Source: Janthinobacterium sp. ROICE36
GTDB lineage: Bacteria > Pseudomonadota > Gammaproteobacteria > Burkholderiales > Burkholderiaceae_D
Reading direction: 5' to 3'
Length of the DNA stretch: 55,063 bases
Assembly (NCBI RefSeq): GCF_002869965.1
Contig: NZ_PEBS01000038.1
Coordinates: forward strand, 1 to 55,063
The position numbers and the translations under genes are program-made. The first letter of the stretch is position 1; each line of letters opens with the position of its first letter. The notes under the pieces are model-generated. The model ran no database searches. It had not been told where the DNA came from and worked only from the letters and a program-made list of their open reading frames with translations. Below are positions 18,261-28,636 of the stretch, one piece after another.

Positions 18261-20420
18261 TTAAAAGCTTGTGGACAGACTTGCGTACAGGCCGCGGCGG
18301 GCGCCGTACTGCGGCGCCCCCACGCCCACGCCGGAGCCGTCGCGCAGCAGATAGGACTTATCGAACAGGTTGATCAGGGCCAACCGTCCTTCCACCTTGC
18401 CGACGGGCGTGTTTTTCCACGTGTGCGTGAGCGCCGTGTTGACGGTGAAGTAACTGGGCAGATGGCCGGAATTCGGTGCCCCGCCGTCCGGCGTCATGCG
18501 CAGGCCGCTGCCGTACAGGAAGTCAGCGCTCACTTGGGAATCGCCGAAGTGATAATGAGCGCCGCCCGACAGCGTGTATTTCTGGTCATGATCGAGGTAG
18601 ACATAATGCTTGCTGATGGTGCTCAACTCATCAGCACCAAACAGGGCCTGTCCCGAATTGATGTTGCGCCCCTGCGCCTTTTGCGTGCTCGCATTGAAGA
18701 ACAGGCCCCAGTTTTTCTCGCTGTAGATGGCCGACAATTCCAGGCCCTTGGCGTAGCCGTCCGCATAGTTGAATGGCGTCAGGATCAGCGCCTGGCCGAA
18801 CTGGCCTTCGTCCAGCAGGTTGCTGATCTTTTTATAGTACACATCGGCCGTCACGGTCAGTTTCGAACTCAGCTGGTGGCTGATGCCCACGTCGTAGTAA
18901 TGCGTGCGCTCGGCCTTGACGTTGTCCGACTGGCCGATTTCCGGCGCATTCGTCGTGTTCGCGTACAGGTCGATGCTGCCCTGGGCCGCCAGTTCCTGCG
19001 GCGGCGGCGTGAAGTAGCGCGAATAGCCGGCGTGCAGGGCCGTGCCCGGTGCGATCTGATACGCCAGGTTGACGCGCGGGCTCCATTGCTGCTCGCTCGT
19101 GTAGGCCGAGACCTTGTCGAAGCGGGCGCCATAGTTCAGGGTCAGGGGCTTGCTGATATGCCATTCATCCTGCAGGTAAAAGCTGGCCAGTGTGCCTGTC
19201 TTGCCGCTGTTGTCGAGAATGCTGATCGGCGTGCTGGAGGTTTGCGCGCCGTCAATACTCGGGAAGACGGCTACCGTGTTGTCGCTGCTCGTCTTCTGGC
19301 GCGTGTAGGCCAGGCCCGCGCGCACGGTATGGTCCGGGTGCAATTTGTAGCTGATGTCGAACTGGGCACCGGAGGCGCTGTTCGCGCGGCGCGCATCCGA
19401 GGCCACGCCGTTGTAGATCAGGTCGCCAATGGCATCGGGCGTGAAGTGCAATTCCGAATACTGGTGGAAGGCGGACACCTGGTAATTGACGTCGCCCAGG
19501 CTCTTTTGCAGCGAGAGCACGAGGAAGCGGTTCACCTCGCGCTGATTTTCATTCAATTGCGATGACGGCAAGGTCGATGTGCCCGTCTGCGCATCGCTGT
19601 GGCCATCGAGCGAGAAGGCGGGCGCCTGGTTGGGGTTGTTCGGAATCTGGAAGCGGCCGTTATACGTGTCGAACATGGCGCCCAGGCGCGTATTGTCATC
19701 AAGGAAATACGACAGGCTGCCGAACGATTTGTTCTGGCGCGTCTTGTCGTGCAGGGCGCTGCGCGTGTCTTGCGGGTTTTCCACGGCCAGGGAATTGCCC
19801 AGGTAGCTGCCGGACAGGTAGTAATTGAACTTGCCCACGCTGCCGAAAAATTCGGCACTCGGCTCCACATGGTCGTGGCTGCCGACCATGATGCCGATGC
19901 GCCCGCCAGGCGTCATGCCGCCCTCCTTCGTTTCAATATCGACGATGCCCGCCGTGCGCAGGCCGAACTGGGCCGGCAAGGCGCCCGTCATGAAATCCGT
20001 CTTGTCGATCAATCGCGTGTCGATCGACTGGCCAAAGCCGCTGATGCTTTCCGGTAATTGCACGCCATTGATGCGGTATTGCACGTTGGCATGGTCGTCG
20101 CGCACGTGCAGGGCGCCGGAGCCTTTCGAATCCTGCGCTACGCCCGGCAGGCGCAGCAGCACTTCATTGAACGGCGTGTTGTCGCCCTGGCCCAGCATGT
20201 CGACCATGTGGCTGTCGATGCTGTAAATGGTGGTGCCGACTTTCGGCGACAGCTCGATGCGCGCGCTTTTCAAGTGGGCGGACGTCACTTCGACTTTTTG
20301 CATGTCTTGTGGGGCAGCATCGGTGGCGGTGGCAGTGGTGGCTTCGGCGGCGTGGGCGGAAACAGTAAACAGGCTGGCAAGGGCGAGCGACAGCGCGCTC
20401 AGGCGGGGAGTATGTTGCAT
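18261..20420 (-). CDS. TonB-dependent outer-membrane receptor
   Basis: A 719-residue outer-membrane receptor. A signal peptide ends near FTVSAHAAEA. The plug domain (about residues 60-180) includes LLRLPGVAQDSKGSG, VQYRINGVQLPE and GLRTAGIVDIETKEGG. A long beta-barrel follows, ending in the terminal phenylalanine (SLSTSF) used for outer-membrane assembly. No siderophore signature is recognisable. It follows a DUF2946 protein, a family often next to copper or haem-type receptors, and a PepSY protein lies nearby, so metal-complex uptake is the favoured inference. The start at 20420 begins the signal peptide; an ATG 12 nt upstream is possible. Confidence 0.9.
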   Translation of the reverse strand: MQHTPRLSALSLALASLFTVSAHAAEATTATATDAAPQDMQKVEVTSAHLKSARIELSPKVGTTIYSIDSHMVDMLGQGDNTPFNEVLLRLPGVAQDSKGSGALHVRDDHANVQYRINGVQLPESISGFGQSIDTRLIDKTDFMTGALPAQFGLRTAGIVDIETKEGGMTPGGRIGIMVGSHDHVEPSAEFFGSVGKFNYYLSGSYLGNSLAVENPQDTRSALHDKTRQNKSFGSLSYFLDDNTRLGAMFDTYNGRFQIPNNPNQAPAFSLDGHSDAQTGTSTLPSSQLNENQREVNRFLVLSLQKSLGDVNYQVSAFHQYSELHFTPDAIGDLIYNGVASDARRANSASGAQFDISYKLHPDHTVRAGLAYTRQKTSSDNTVAVFPSIDGAQTSSTPISILDNSGKTGTLASFYLQDEWHISKPLTLNYGARFDKVSAYTSEQQWSPRVNLAYQIAPGTALHAGYSRYFTPPPQELAAQGSIDLYANTTNAPEIGQSDNVKAERTHYYDVGISHQLSSKLTVTADVYYKKISNLLDEGQFGQALILTPFNYADGYAKGLELSAIYSEKNWGLFFNASTQKAQGRNINSGQALFGADELSTISKHYVYLDHDQKYTLSGGAHYHFGDSQVSADFLYGSGLRMTPDGGAPNSGHLPSYFTVNTALTHTWKNTPVGKVEGRLALINLFDKSYLLRDGSGVGVGAPQYGARRGLYASLSTSF

Positions 20421-20511
20421 GGTAAACCTCAAAAATAGTCAACGCCAGGCGGCCCGGCGCGCATGCAAGCGCGACAAGGGGCAACCTGAAAAAGGAAAAA
20501 CAGCGTGGGAA

Positions 20512-20856
20512 CTACAGTGAGGCGGCAGGCGGGCCGCGCACGGGCGGCAGGACCAGGACGGCGACGGGCGCCAGGGTGGCGGGCAAGAGGGCCAGCAAGC
20601 GGTAGGGCAGTAACTGGGCGGGCGGCTCGGTGATGGCCGGCGGCACGGCGATATCGGCCACCTTGTCGATGACCGTGGCGCACAGCGCGCACTCTTCCGC
20701 GTCGAGCGTCGTCTTGTGCAGGTGCGAAGCGGCCGTCGACAGCAGGAGTACGAGGGCCAGCGCACTGAACAGCGCCACGCACAGGCGCCACGGCGTGCGC
20801 GCGAGGGCGGCGGCACCGTGATGAGCAAGCTTGCGGTTGGCATGGCGGGAAGACAT
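20512..20856 (-). CDS. DUF2946-like small membrane/exported protein
   Basis: A 114-residue protein with an N-terminal membrane segment (about residues 24-42), a His/Cys region (SHLHKTTLDAEECALC) and a C-terminal hydrophobic stretch ending VRGPPAASL, a typical DUF2946 tail. The H-x-H and C-x2-C residues suggest metal binding, as proposed for proteins encoded next to copper receptors. It lies 91 nt upstream of the TonB receptor on the same strand, probably in one operon. The ATG at 20856 is chosen because it precedes the membrane segment directly. Confidence 0.7.
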   Translation of the reverse strand: MSSRHANRKLAHHGAAALARTPWRLCVALFSALALVLLLSTAASHLHKTTLDAEECALCATVIDKVADIAVPPAITEPPAQLLPYRLLALLPATLAPVAVLVLPPVRGPPAASL

Positions 20857-20923
20857 GGGCGCATAGTAGCAAGAAAATCGCCTTGCTGTCAGCGCTTGTT
20901 GCGTCATATGCGCTAGAGCGCGC

Positions 20924-21739
20924 TTACAGGGTGGCGCGCAAGTCGCGCGGCGACAGGCCGTAGTGCTGGCGGAAGCGGGCCGCGAAGCGCGATGGCGAGG
21001 CGTAGCCGCAGGCGGCCGCGATGTCGGTGATGCTTAAGATGCCAGATTGCAATTCCTGCAAGGCCAGTCCCAGGCGCACGTCTTCCAGGATGGCACGGAA
21101 ATGGCGCTGTTCCAGGGCCAGCTGGCGGCGCAGGGTGGAAGCGCCCACATGCAGTTTCGATGCCACCTTGGCCACGCTCCAGTCGGCGCCCGGGTCCAGC
21201 AGCAGTACTTGCTGCACGCGCGCGGCCAGCGGATCGCGGCGGTCCAGCAGCAGCAAGCCTTCCGCCTGCCGGTCCAGCGGCAGCTTGTCCACGCTCAAGG
21301 CCCACACCGTGAGCTGGTAGTGGTGGACCTTGTCGCCAGGGGGCGGACAGGCGCCACCGTAAGCGCTGTCGCCGTAATCGTTGCGTCCTTGCACGGCGCC
21401 CGCTGGCAGGGTAGCCGCCGTTGTTCCCGCAGGCAAGGAGCTGGTCGTGGCGGGCAGATTGAACACGCTCCAGTGCCACCAGCCGCTGCCCGTGGGCGCA
21501 TCCGGGTCGTACAGGGTGATGGCGTAGCTTTTGGTGCCGGCCGGCGCGCCGTGCCACGACAATTGCGGCGCCAGGTTGCCACCCGTGCAGCCGAAGCCCT
21601 GGAACACTTGCGCGGGCGCCAGGGTCTGGCCAGGGGCGATGTCGGTGCTGCTTACCGTGAAATCGGCGGCGTGGGCGCCCAGGTGCAGCAGCGGGCTAAG
21701 CAGGCCCAGCGTGACGGCGAGGAAGCGGGTAGGGGTCAT
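20924..21739 (-). CDS. Chimeric protein: exported PEBP/YbhB domain fused to an AraC HTH
   Basis: A 271-residue protein made of two normally separate parts. Residues 1-25 are a signal peptide (ending GAHAAD). Residues 26-157 are a PEBP/YbhB domain (YDPDAPTGSGWWHW, GACPPPGDKVHHYQLTVWAL) cut off before its last helix. Residues 158-271 are the C-terminal two-HTH domain of an AraC regulator (STLRRQL, ITDIAAACGYASPSRFAARF). The junction shows a repeat: LPLDR and LLLDR are both coded by CTG-CNG-CTG-GAC-CG. A periplasmic signal and a DNA-binding domain are incompatible in one compartment, so this looks like a deletion fusion, or alternatively a membrane-tethered regulator. The frame is intact. Confidence 0.8.
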   Translation of the reverse strand: MTPTRFLAVTLGLLSPLLHLGAHAADFTVSSTDIAPGQTLAPAQVFQGFGCTGGNLAPQLSWHGAPAGTKSYAITLYDPDAPTGSGWWHWSVFNLPATTSSLPAGTTAATLPAGAVQGRNDYGDSAYGGACPPPGDKVHHYQLTVWALSVDKLPLDRQAEGLLLLDRRDPLAARVQQVLLLDPGADWSVAKVASKLHVGASTLRRQLALEQRHFRAILEDVRLGLALQELQSGILSITDIAAACGYASPSRFAARFRQHYGLSPRDLRATL

Positions 21740-21935
21740 GGTTTTCCTTTCGATAAGTATAGGGGAAAGTGTATGCCATGCAACATGACCCCGCGATGCT
21801 GATGCGCTCGACTATGGTGCCGAAACGCTCGTTTCTACCCTATTCCGACGTCATCGTGAGCGTGTTATTTGCTGTGAGGCCGATTGTGCCTGTCTTTCAT
21901 GCTATCGTTCCGCAGCCCTGTTTCCCAGAGTTTCC

Positions 21936-23093
21936 ATGTCGCAACGCCCCAGCAAATGGTTGATCAGCAAACTGCACCTGTACGCGGGGCTGTGGTTTGG
22001 CGCCCTGTTCGTCCTGCTGGGCCTGACGGGTTCCGCCATCGCCTGGATGCCGGAGCTCGATGCCTGGCTCAATCCCACTCTGTTGCAGGCGAGCACGCCC
22101 GCGCCTGGCCAGGTATTCCAGGTGACGCCGCGCACCTTGCAGGCGGTGGTGGACACTCTCGCGGCCGATCCCGCTTACGGCAAGCCGGCCCAGCTCAATC
22201 CGCCCGCCGATGCGCGCGACGTGTACGTGGCCTCGTACCGCCAGCCAGGCAAGCCGTCCACCTTCAGCCAGGCCATCGTGCGCCAGGTGATGGTCGACCC
22301 CTACACCTTGCAAGTCAAAGGCGAGCGCGACTGGGGCCGTTTCGGCCTCACGCGCCCGTTGCTGATGTCGGGCATGTTTCATTTGCACCGCTATTTATTG
22401 TCGGGCGACGTGGGCAAGACCATCACGGGGATCTCTGGCGTAGCCTTGCTGCTGATGGCCTTGAGCGGCATCTACCTGTGGTGGCCGCGCCTGCAGTGGT
22501 CGGCCATCCGGCGCGCGCTGACGGTGTCGCATGGCGGCTCCTGGCCGCGCTTCCACTATACGTTTCACAAGGCGGCTGGCTTCTTTGCCGCGCCCGTGCT
22601 GGTCGTGATCGCCTTTTCCGGCATGTATTTCAATTTGCCGCAACTGGTGGTGCCGCTGGTGGACCTGGTGTCGACGGTGCCGGACACGGCAAAACTGAAA
22701 AATGTGGCACAGGATGGCGCCCTGCTCGATGCGGGCCAGGCCATGGCCGCCGCGCAGCTGCTGTATCCGCAGGCGCGCGTGTCGCGCCTTGTGCTGCCGG
22801 CGAAACAGGACCAGCCGTACGAGATCCGCGTGCGCCAGCCTGGTGAAATCGCCCACGGCGACGGCGCCACGCGCCTGACGCTGGACGCGCGCAGCGGCTT
22901 GCCCCTGCGCATACGCGATCCGTTCACGGCCCCGTATGGCGAGCGTTTCCTGGGCTGGCAATTCCCCCTGCATTCGGGCCAGGCGTTTGGCGTGGCCGGG
23001 CGCACCTTCATTACCGTCTTTGGCTTGATGCCCTTGCTGTTCCTGCTGACGGGCACCCTGGTATGGTGGAAACGGCGGCGTCGCGGGAAATAA
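21936..23093 (+). CDS. PepSY-associated transmembrane protein
   Basis: A 385-residue inner-membrane protein of the PepSY-TM family, often found next to TonB-dependent receptors and thought to act in periplasmic iron reduction or assembly. The first helix (LHLYAGLWFGALFVLLGLTG), a periplasmic PepSY-like region, the HLHRYLL motif, helices near residues 165-185 (ending GIYLWWPR) and 210-230, and a last helix ending LVWWKRRRRGK are visible. It reads away from the PEBP-AraC chimera across 196 nt. Confidence 0.88.
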   Translation: MSQRPSKWLISKLHLYAGLWFGALFVLLGLTGSAIAWMPELDAWLNPTLLQASTPAPGQVFQVTPRTLQAVVDTLAADPAYGKPAQLNPPADARDVYVASYRQPGKPSTFSQAIVRQVMVDPYTLQVKGERDWGRFGLTRPLLMSGMFHLHRYLLSGDVGKTITGISGVALLLMALSGIYLWWPRLQWSAIRRALTVSHGGSWPRFHYTFHKAAGFFAAPVLVVIAFSGMYFNLPQLVVPLVDLVSTVPDTAKLKNVAQDGALLDAGQAMAAAQLLYPQARVSRLVLPAKQDQPYEIRVRQPGEIAHGDGATRLTLDARSGLPLRIRDPFTAPYGERFLGWQFPLHSGQAFGVAGRTFITVFGLMPLLFLLTGTLVWWKRRRRGK

Positions 23094-23183
23094 GCGCTTG
23101 CCAAACCGATGCGGGGAAAGTTGCTATCATCATAGTATTTTCCGGCAGATCTGCTGTCCGGACTCACCCGCACAAGGACCAGC

Positions 23184-23606
23184 ATGAGCAATCCCGAGAT
23201 CACCGTAGCACTGTTGAATGAACGCGGCACAGGCCGCCTGCCCGGTCACCTGGGCATCGTCATCACGGCCGTGGGCGACGGCCAGCTGACGGCGGAATTG
23301 CCCGTGCTGCCACATCTGCTGGCGCCGAATGGCTATCTGCACGCGGGCAGCGTGGTGACCCTGGCCGATACGGCGTCCGGCTACGGCTGCATCGTCAACC
23401 TGCCCGAGGGCGCGAACAATTTCACCACCATCGAGTTGAAATCGAACCACTTGGGCACGGTCCGCGAAGGCACGCTCACCTGCACGGCGAAAGTCGAGCA
23501 CAAGGGCCGCAACACGCAAGTGTGGGATGCCGTGGTGAAAAACAAGGAAACGGGCAAGACGATTGCCCTGTTCCGCTGCACGCAGATGATCCTGTATCCC
23601 AAATAG
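23184..23606 (+). CDS. PaaI-family hotdog-fold thioesterase
   Basis: A 140-residue acyl-CoA thioesterase of the PaaI/YdiI group. The hotdog signature is clear in NGYLHAGSVVTLADTASGYG (residues about 50-69), where the His-Ala-Gly and the aspartate match the catalytic helix. Substrate is not predictable. It is convergent with the anti-sigma factor, the two stops being 2 nt apart. Confidence 0.88.
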   Translation: MSNPEITVALLNERGTGRLPGHLGIVITAVGDGQLTAELPVLPHLLAPNGYLHAGSVVTLADTASGYGCIVNLPEGANNFTTIELKSNHLGTVREGTLTCTAKVEHKGRNTQVWDAVVKNKETGKTIALFRCTQMILYPK

Positions 23607-23608
23607 GC

Positions 23609-24304
23609 TTACATTTTTACCCAGTTACCTTTATACAAAACCGGTCCCGTCGGTCCGTTCGGATTGGGCGAACCGCCTTTTGGTTCCAGGGTGACGGCCA
23701 GCAAGGCCACGTCGTTGCCGATGGCGCGCTGCGACAGGGCCAGTTTCACGTTGCCCTTGTCGGCCAGCAAGCCCAAGGAGCGGGGGTTGCCGCTCTTCGG
23801 CACGGCCCACAGTTCCAGGTCGCGATCAGCAGGCACGGGCGCGTTGCCCACCATGCGCACCTCAAGCGCGCCGTGGCGGTTGTCGGCCGTCAGCAACAGG
23901 GCCGTTTGCGCTTTCTCGTCCGTCAGGCTGGCCACATAGCTGATTTGCGGTGCGTCCATCACGCGCGTGGCCACGACGATCACCAGCAGTGCGGCGATGG
24001 CGCTCGAAGCCATGCCCAGAGCACGCCAGAACGACAGCGCATCGCGGAACACAGACCAGCCGCCCTGCGGCGCCAGGTGCAAGCGCTGCTCGATCTGTTG
24101 CCAGACGCGCTTGGGCGGCGCCACGGGCGTGGCGAATTCCGCCATCGGTTCCAAACGCTGGCGCCATTCGGCCGTGATATTGCGCAAGTCGGCGTCGTTG
24201 TGCAGCCAGCCTTCGAAACGCCGCCGCGCGCCCCCTTGCAGGGTGCCCAGCACGTATTCGGATGCCAGTTTCTGGCGCAGCACGTCATTGCCGCGGATAT
24301 TCAT
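23609..24304 (-). CDS. RskA-type anti-sigma factor
   Basis: A 231-residue membrane-anchored anti-sigma factor. The cytoplasmic N-terminus (residues 1-95; LASEYVLGTLQGGARRRFE is the family opening) is followed by a single membrane helix (about 105-125, SAIAALLVIVVATR) and a periplasmic RskA domain (LELWAVPKSGNPRSLGLL). It binds and inactivates the sigma factor encoded immediately upstream; the ATG overlaps the sigma stop (ATGA), showing translational coupling. Confidence 0.92.
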   Translation of the reverse strand: MNIRGNDVLRQKLASEYVLGTLQGGARRRFEGWLHNDADLRNITAEWRQRLEPMAEFATPVAPPKRVWQQIEQRLHLAPQGGWSVFRDALSFWRALGMASSAIAALLVIVVATRVMDAPQISYVASLTDEKAQTALLLTADNRHGALEVRMVGNAPVPADRDLELWAVPKSGNPRSLGLLADKGNVKLALSQRAIGNDVALLAVTLEPKGGSPNPNGPTGPVLYKGNWVKM

Positions 24305-24891
24305 GATGCCTCCCGTTTTGCCAGGCACGTGCGCAGCCGTTCCAGGCTGCGACGTATCCAGGTCTTCACGGTGCCGATCGGCAGCGACATCTGCTGCGCC
24401 ACTTCGCTGTGCGACAAGTCATGATAGAACGCCAGGGCGACCACCTGCCGGTGCAGCCCTTCCAGGGCGGACATGCAAAACGCCAGCGCCTTGGCGTCAC
24501 TGCTCAGTTGCAGTGATTCGATGGGCGTGGCCTGGGGGTCTCGGAGTGCATTCATGACTTCGCTATCAAACTGTTCGGCATCGATTTCCACGGTATCGTC
24601 GCTGCGCCGCAGCACATCGAACGCCTTGTTGCGCACGATGGTGGCCATCCACGTCATCGGCGCCGCCAGATGGCTCTGGTAGGTGGCGGCGTTGTTCCAG
24701 ATGGCGACGAAACCCTCTTGCAAGGCTTCTTCAGCAAGCTCTTGCTTATGCAATATACGCAGCGCGAAGCCAAACAGTTTCGATGAGGTGGAGATATATA
24801 GCTGGCGGAACGCGGTGGCGTCCTTGTTGCCGGCGGCGAGCAGCCAGGCTTTGAGCTGTTGCGGGTCGAGCGATTGAGCGGCTAGGGGCAC
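24301..24891 (-). CDS. ECF RNA polymerase sigma factor (SigK/RskA-linked group)
   Basis: A 196-residue ECF sigma factor. Region 2 (about residues 30-95; LFGFALRILHKQELAEEALQ, TWMATIVRNKAFDVLRR) and region 4 (about 135-190; YHDLSHSEVAQQM, GTVKTWIRRSLERLR) are intact. It starts at GTG (24889-24891) with GAAGG 6 nt upstream. Paired with the RskA-type anti-sigma factor by a 4-nt overlap; such pairs respond to envelope or oxidative stress. A TlpA-like thioredoxin lies 98 nt upstream on the same strand and may belong to the regulon. Confidence 0.93.
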   Translation of the reverse strand: MPLAAQSLDPQQLKAWLLAAGNKDATAFRQLYISTSSKLFGFALRILHKQELAEEALQEGFVAIWNNAATYQSHLAAPMTWMATIVRNKAFDVLRRSDDTVEIDAEQFDSEVMNALRDPQATPIESLQLSSDAKALAFCMSALEGLHRQVVALAFYHDLSHSEVAQQMSLPIGTVKTWIRRSLERLRTCLAKREAS

Positions 24892-24989
24892 GGCTGGCCT
24901 TCACAAGGGGAATGGGATCACGCAAGGGAAGGTTATAACAGATTGGCAACACCTGGCAACAAGGTTTTATACCGTGTTTATGTGCTGTC

Positions 24990-25505
24990 TTAGCCGGCGA
25001 TGGCTGTTTCCAGCAACTTGTGCAATTCGGCAAATTCCGGCTTGCCCACGTAGCGCTTGAGGATCTTGCCCTGCTTGTCGAGCACGAAGGTGGTGGGCGT
25101 GAGGGCCACGTCGCCGTAGGCCTTGGCCGCTTCGCCCGTCACGTCGAGCGCTACCTTGAACGGCAGCTGGCGCGTTTCGGCGAAGTTCAGCACGTAGTTG
25201 GCCGGATCGTATTTCATGGCCACGGCCACGAATTCCAGGCCCTGCCCCTTGTACTTGTTGTAGGTGTCGACCATGTCCGGCATTTCCGCCACGCACGTGG
25301 TGCACGAGGTAGCCCAGAAATTGACCATCACGACCTTGCCGCGCAGGCTGGCCGAGGTGATTTTCTCGCCATGGATACCGTGGAAGGTCACGTCCGGCGC
25401 GCTTTGCTTGTCATTCAGCGACAGATAGGCTGCCGCCGCCACGCCCGCCACGAAGACGGCGATCAGGGCTGGCTTGATCCGGGATTTGGCAGTCGATGTT
25501 GACAT
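24990..25505 (-). CDS. TlpA/ResA-like membrane-anchored thioredoxin
   Basis: A 171-residue thiol-disulfide oxidoreductase. An N-terminal anchor (residues about 10-30) is followed by a redoxin/AhpC-TSA fold with the active site FWATSCTTCVAEMP and the cis-proline region LTPTTFVLD. It acts in the periplasm, usually as a reductant for cytochrome or oxidase maturation. The ATG at 25505 is preferred to a GTG 9 nt upstream. Confidence 0.9.
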   Translation of the reverse strand: MSTSTAKSRIKPALIAVFVAGVAAAAYLSLNDKQSAPDVTFHGIHGEKITSASLRGKVVMVNFWATSCTTCVAEMPDMVDTYNKYKGQGLEFVAVAMKYDPANYVLNFAETRQLPFKVALDVTGEAAKAYGDVALTPTTFVLDKQGKILKRYVGKPEFAELHKLLETAIAG

Positions 25506-25526
25506 AGTTTTCACATCAGATAACGT

Positions 25527-25555
25527 AACGATGGGGCCATTATAGCCCCATCGTT
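25527..25555 (-). terminator. 11-bp perfect hairpin downstream of dolP
   Basis: AACGATGGGGC (25527-25537) pairs perfectly with GCCCCATCGTT (25545-25555), loop CATTATA. It lies 20 nt past the dolP stop on the minus strand and just ahead of the TlpA gene. Only scattered T follow. Confidence 0.6.
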
Positions 25556-25575
25556 CTGTGCGCGGCCCAGGGGTT

Positions 25576-26896
<1,321 letters not shown>

Positions 26897-27256
26897 TTAC
26901 ATATCGAGGATGTTCTTCAGCCAGCTGATGCGCCCGCCATCGATGGCGAGTGCGTCGAAGCGGCAGGGCGGCACGGTTTTTTGTGCCAGCAGCCAGGTTT
27001 GCGCGGCGACCGCCATGCGCCGCTGTTTGGCGGGCGTGATGCTGGCCAGGGCGCCGCCGAAGGCTGCACCGCTGCGTAGCCGCACTTCGACGAAGACGAC
27101 TGACGCGCCATCGCGCATGATCAGGTCCAGCTCGCCACCCTTGCACAGATAGTTGCGTTGCAACAGCACCAAGCCTTGCAGCAACAGATACGCGAGCGCA
27201 TCGTCTTCCCCCTGCCGCCCCCGTGCCTGCTTATTCTGGAACGGCAGGGGCGGCAT
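26897..27256 (-). CDS. yraN: YraN/UPF0102 family nuclease-fold protein
   Basis: A 119-residue protein of the YraN family with a restriction-endonuclease-like fold. The conserved opening RQGEDDALAYLLLQG and the active-site-like GGELDLIMRDG-x-VFVEVR (E, D, E-x-K/R pattern) are visible. Function is unproven; DNA processing has been proposed. It has AAGGA as SD and lies 9 nt after lpoA. Confidence 0.93.
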   Translation of the reverse strand: MPPLPFQNKQARGRQGEDDALAYLLLQGLVLLQRNYLCKGGELDLIMRDGASVVFVEVRLRSGAAFGGALASITPAKQRRMAVAAQTWLLAQKTVPPCRFDALAIDGGRISWLKNILDM

Positions 27257-27265
27257 GGCGTGTCC

Positions 27266-28624
27266 TTATTGGGCGGGTGGCAAGGCGACAGGCGTGGGCG
27301 CGGCCGGTGGCCAGGTGCCCAGCACGCCCTGCTGGTAGCTGGCGGCCTGTTCCGTGCGTTCGAATACGCTTTGATCATGCTCAAACCGTACGGCCAGGCG
27401 GCCCGTCACGCCATCGAGCGTGAACGGCGCGTTCGGGCGCAGCGCCACTTCGCGCGCCACGCGGAAGGCATCGATGCCCAGCGCGTACAGGCGTTCCATA
27501 TCCGCCGTCAGGCGGGCGTCGCCTGGCTGCGGCGGCTGGGGATACACCATCACTTGCGGATGCTCGCGCTGCACTTGCCAAGGCAGGTCCAGCAGGCGCA
27601 CGCCGTCGAGCTCAGGGCCGCTGGCACCGCGCCCGGCGCCGGGATTCAATGACGAGGTGCCATACAGGGGCAAGTCGCTGCCGATGGCCACGCGCAGCTG
27701 GCGCGCCTGGTCGGCGTCGAGCGCGGCAAACAGCAGGCCCGGCGGTGTCGCGGCCAGGCGCGCGCGCAGCTGCACCAGCTCGGCATCGTTCAGGTAGCCA
27801 TTCGTGGCCGTCAAGTCCATCGTCTCGATCTTGCCACCCTGGCGCAGCCATTCCTGCTTGAAGGCGGCGCTGATGCGGCGCTGCGAGGGCGAACCGGCCG
27901 ACAGGATCAGCGCGCTGGCGCCAGGCTGTTCGCTGGCGGCCCAGGCGGCGACCTGGCGTGCTTCGGCCTCGATCGACAGTCCCATCACCAGCAACTTGGC
28001 CGGCAAGCGCGCCTCGCCGCGGTTGTCCGGGTGGTTCAGGGCGATCGTCGGCTTGCGCACCAGATCGCTGTTTGCCACGGCTGTCACGGCCGAGCGCGAC
28101 AAAGGCCCCACGACGACGTCCTGTTCCTCTTGCGCTTGCGCAAACTTGTTCAGCACGTCGCTGCTGCCATCGCCCGTGTCGATCACCGTCACTTCAAAGC
28201 CGCTACGGTCGCGCTCATACGCGGCCATGAAGCCGACGCGCAGCAATTCGGCGGCCGGGCCCAGGGAAGCCGAGCGCAACGGCAGCAGCAGGCCGATGTG
28301 GTGGACCTTGCCATCGGCGGGCGCCGGCGCCGTGGCCGCCGGCATGTCGAGTGGCGTGCCGGTTGCCGGCTTGGTGGTGATGGGCGCCAGCGGGGCACCG
28401 TTCCCGTCATACGCGGTAATATCGGGCACGGCCACGGCAAACGTCACCGGTTCCGGCGGTTGCGGCTTGGGCGGCACGGGCAGCGGCGTCGGTGGCGGCA
28501 GCGCCCTTGTGTTAGATTCAATAGGCGCGCACAATTGCCCGGGCGCGTCGCAAGGCGTGCTGCAAGCGCTCAGCATGCCGGTCGCGGCACAAACAAGCAG
28601 TAACTTCACACTATTAGCAAGCAT
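27266..28624 (-). CDS. lpoA: LpoA-type penicillin-binding protein activator lipoprotein
   Basis: A 452-residue lipoprotein (lipobox LSAC near residue 21) with a Pro-rich linker (about 40-65) and a periplasmic-binding-protein-like fold (about 105-440; HHIGLLLPLRSASLG, VVGPLSRSAV). In E. coli LpoA activates PBP1a from the outer membrane; this protein is shorter than LpoA (about 680) and lacks its N-terminal TPR part. It has a strong SD (GGAGG) and heads the yraN-diaA-dolP series. Its start is only 12 nt from the divergent rsmI start. Confidence 0.88.
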   Translation of the reverse strand: MLANSVKLLLVCAATGMLSACSTPCDAPGQLCAPIESNTRALPPPTPLPVPPKPQPPEPVTFAVAVPDITAYDGNGAPLAPITTKPATGTPLDMPAATAPAPADGKVHHIGLLLPLRSASLGPAAELLRVGFMAAYERDRSGFEVTVIDTGDGSSDVLNKFAQAQEEQDVVVGPLSRSAVTAVANSDLVRKPTIALNHPDNRGEARLPAKLLVMGLSIEAEARQVAAWAASEQPGASALILSAGSPSQRRISAAFKQEWLRQGGKIETMDLTATNGYLNDAELVQLRARLAATPPGLLFAALDADQARQLRVAIGSDLPLYGTSSLNPGAGRGASGPELDGVRLLDLPWQVQREHPQVMVYPQPPQPGDARLTADMERLYALGIDAFRVAREVALRPNAPFTLDGVTGRLAVRFEHDQSVFERTEQAASYQQGVLGTWPPAAPTPVALPPAQ

Positions 28625-28636
28625 TTAACCTCCAAA

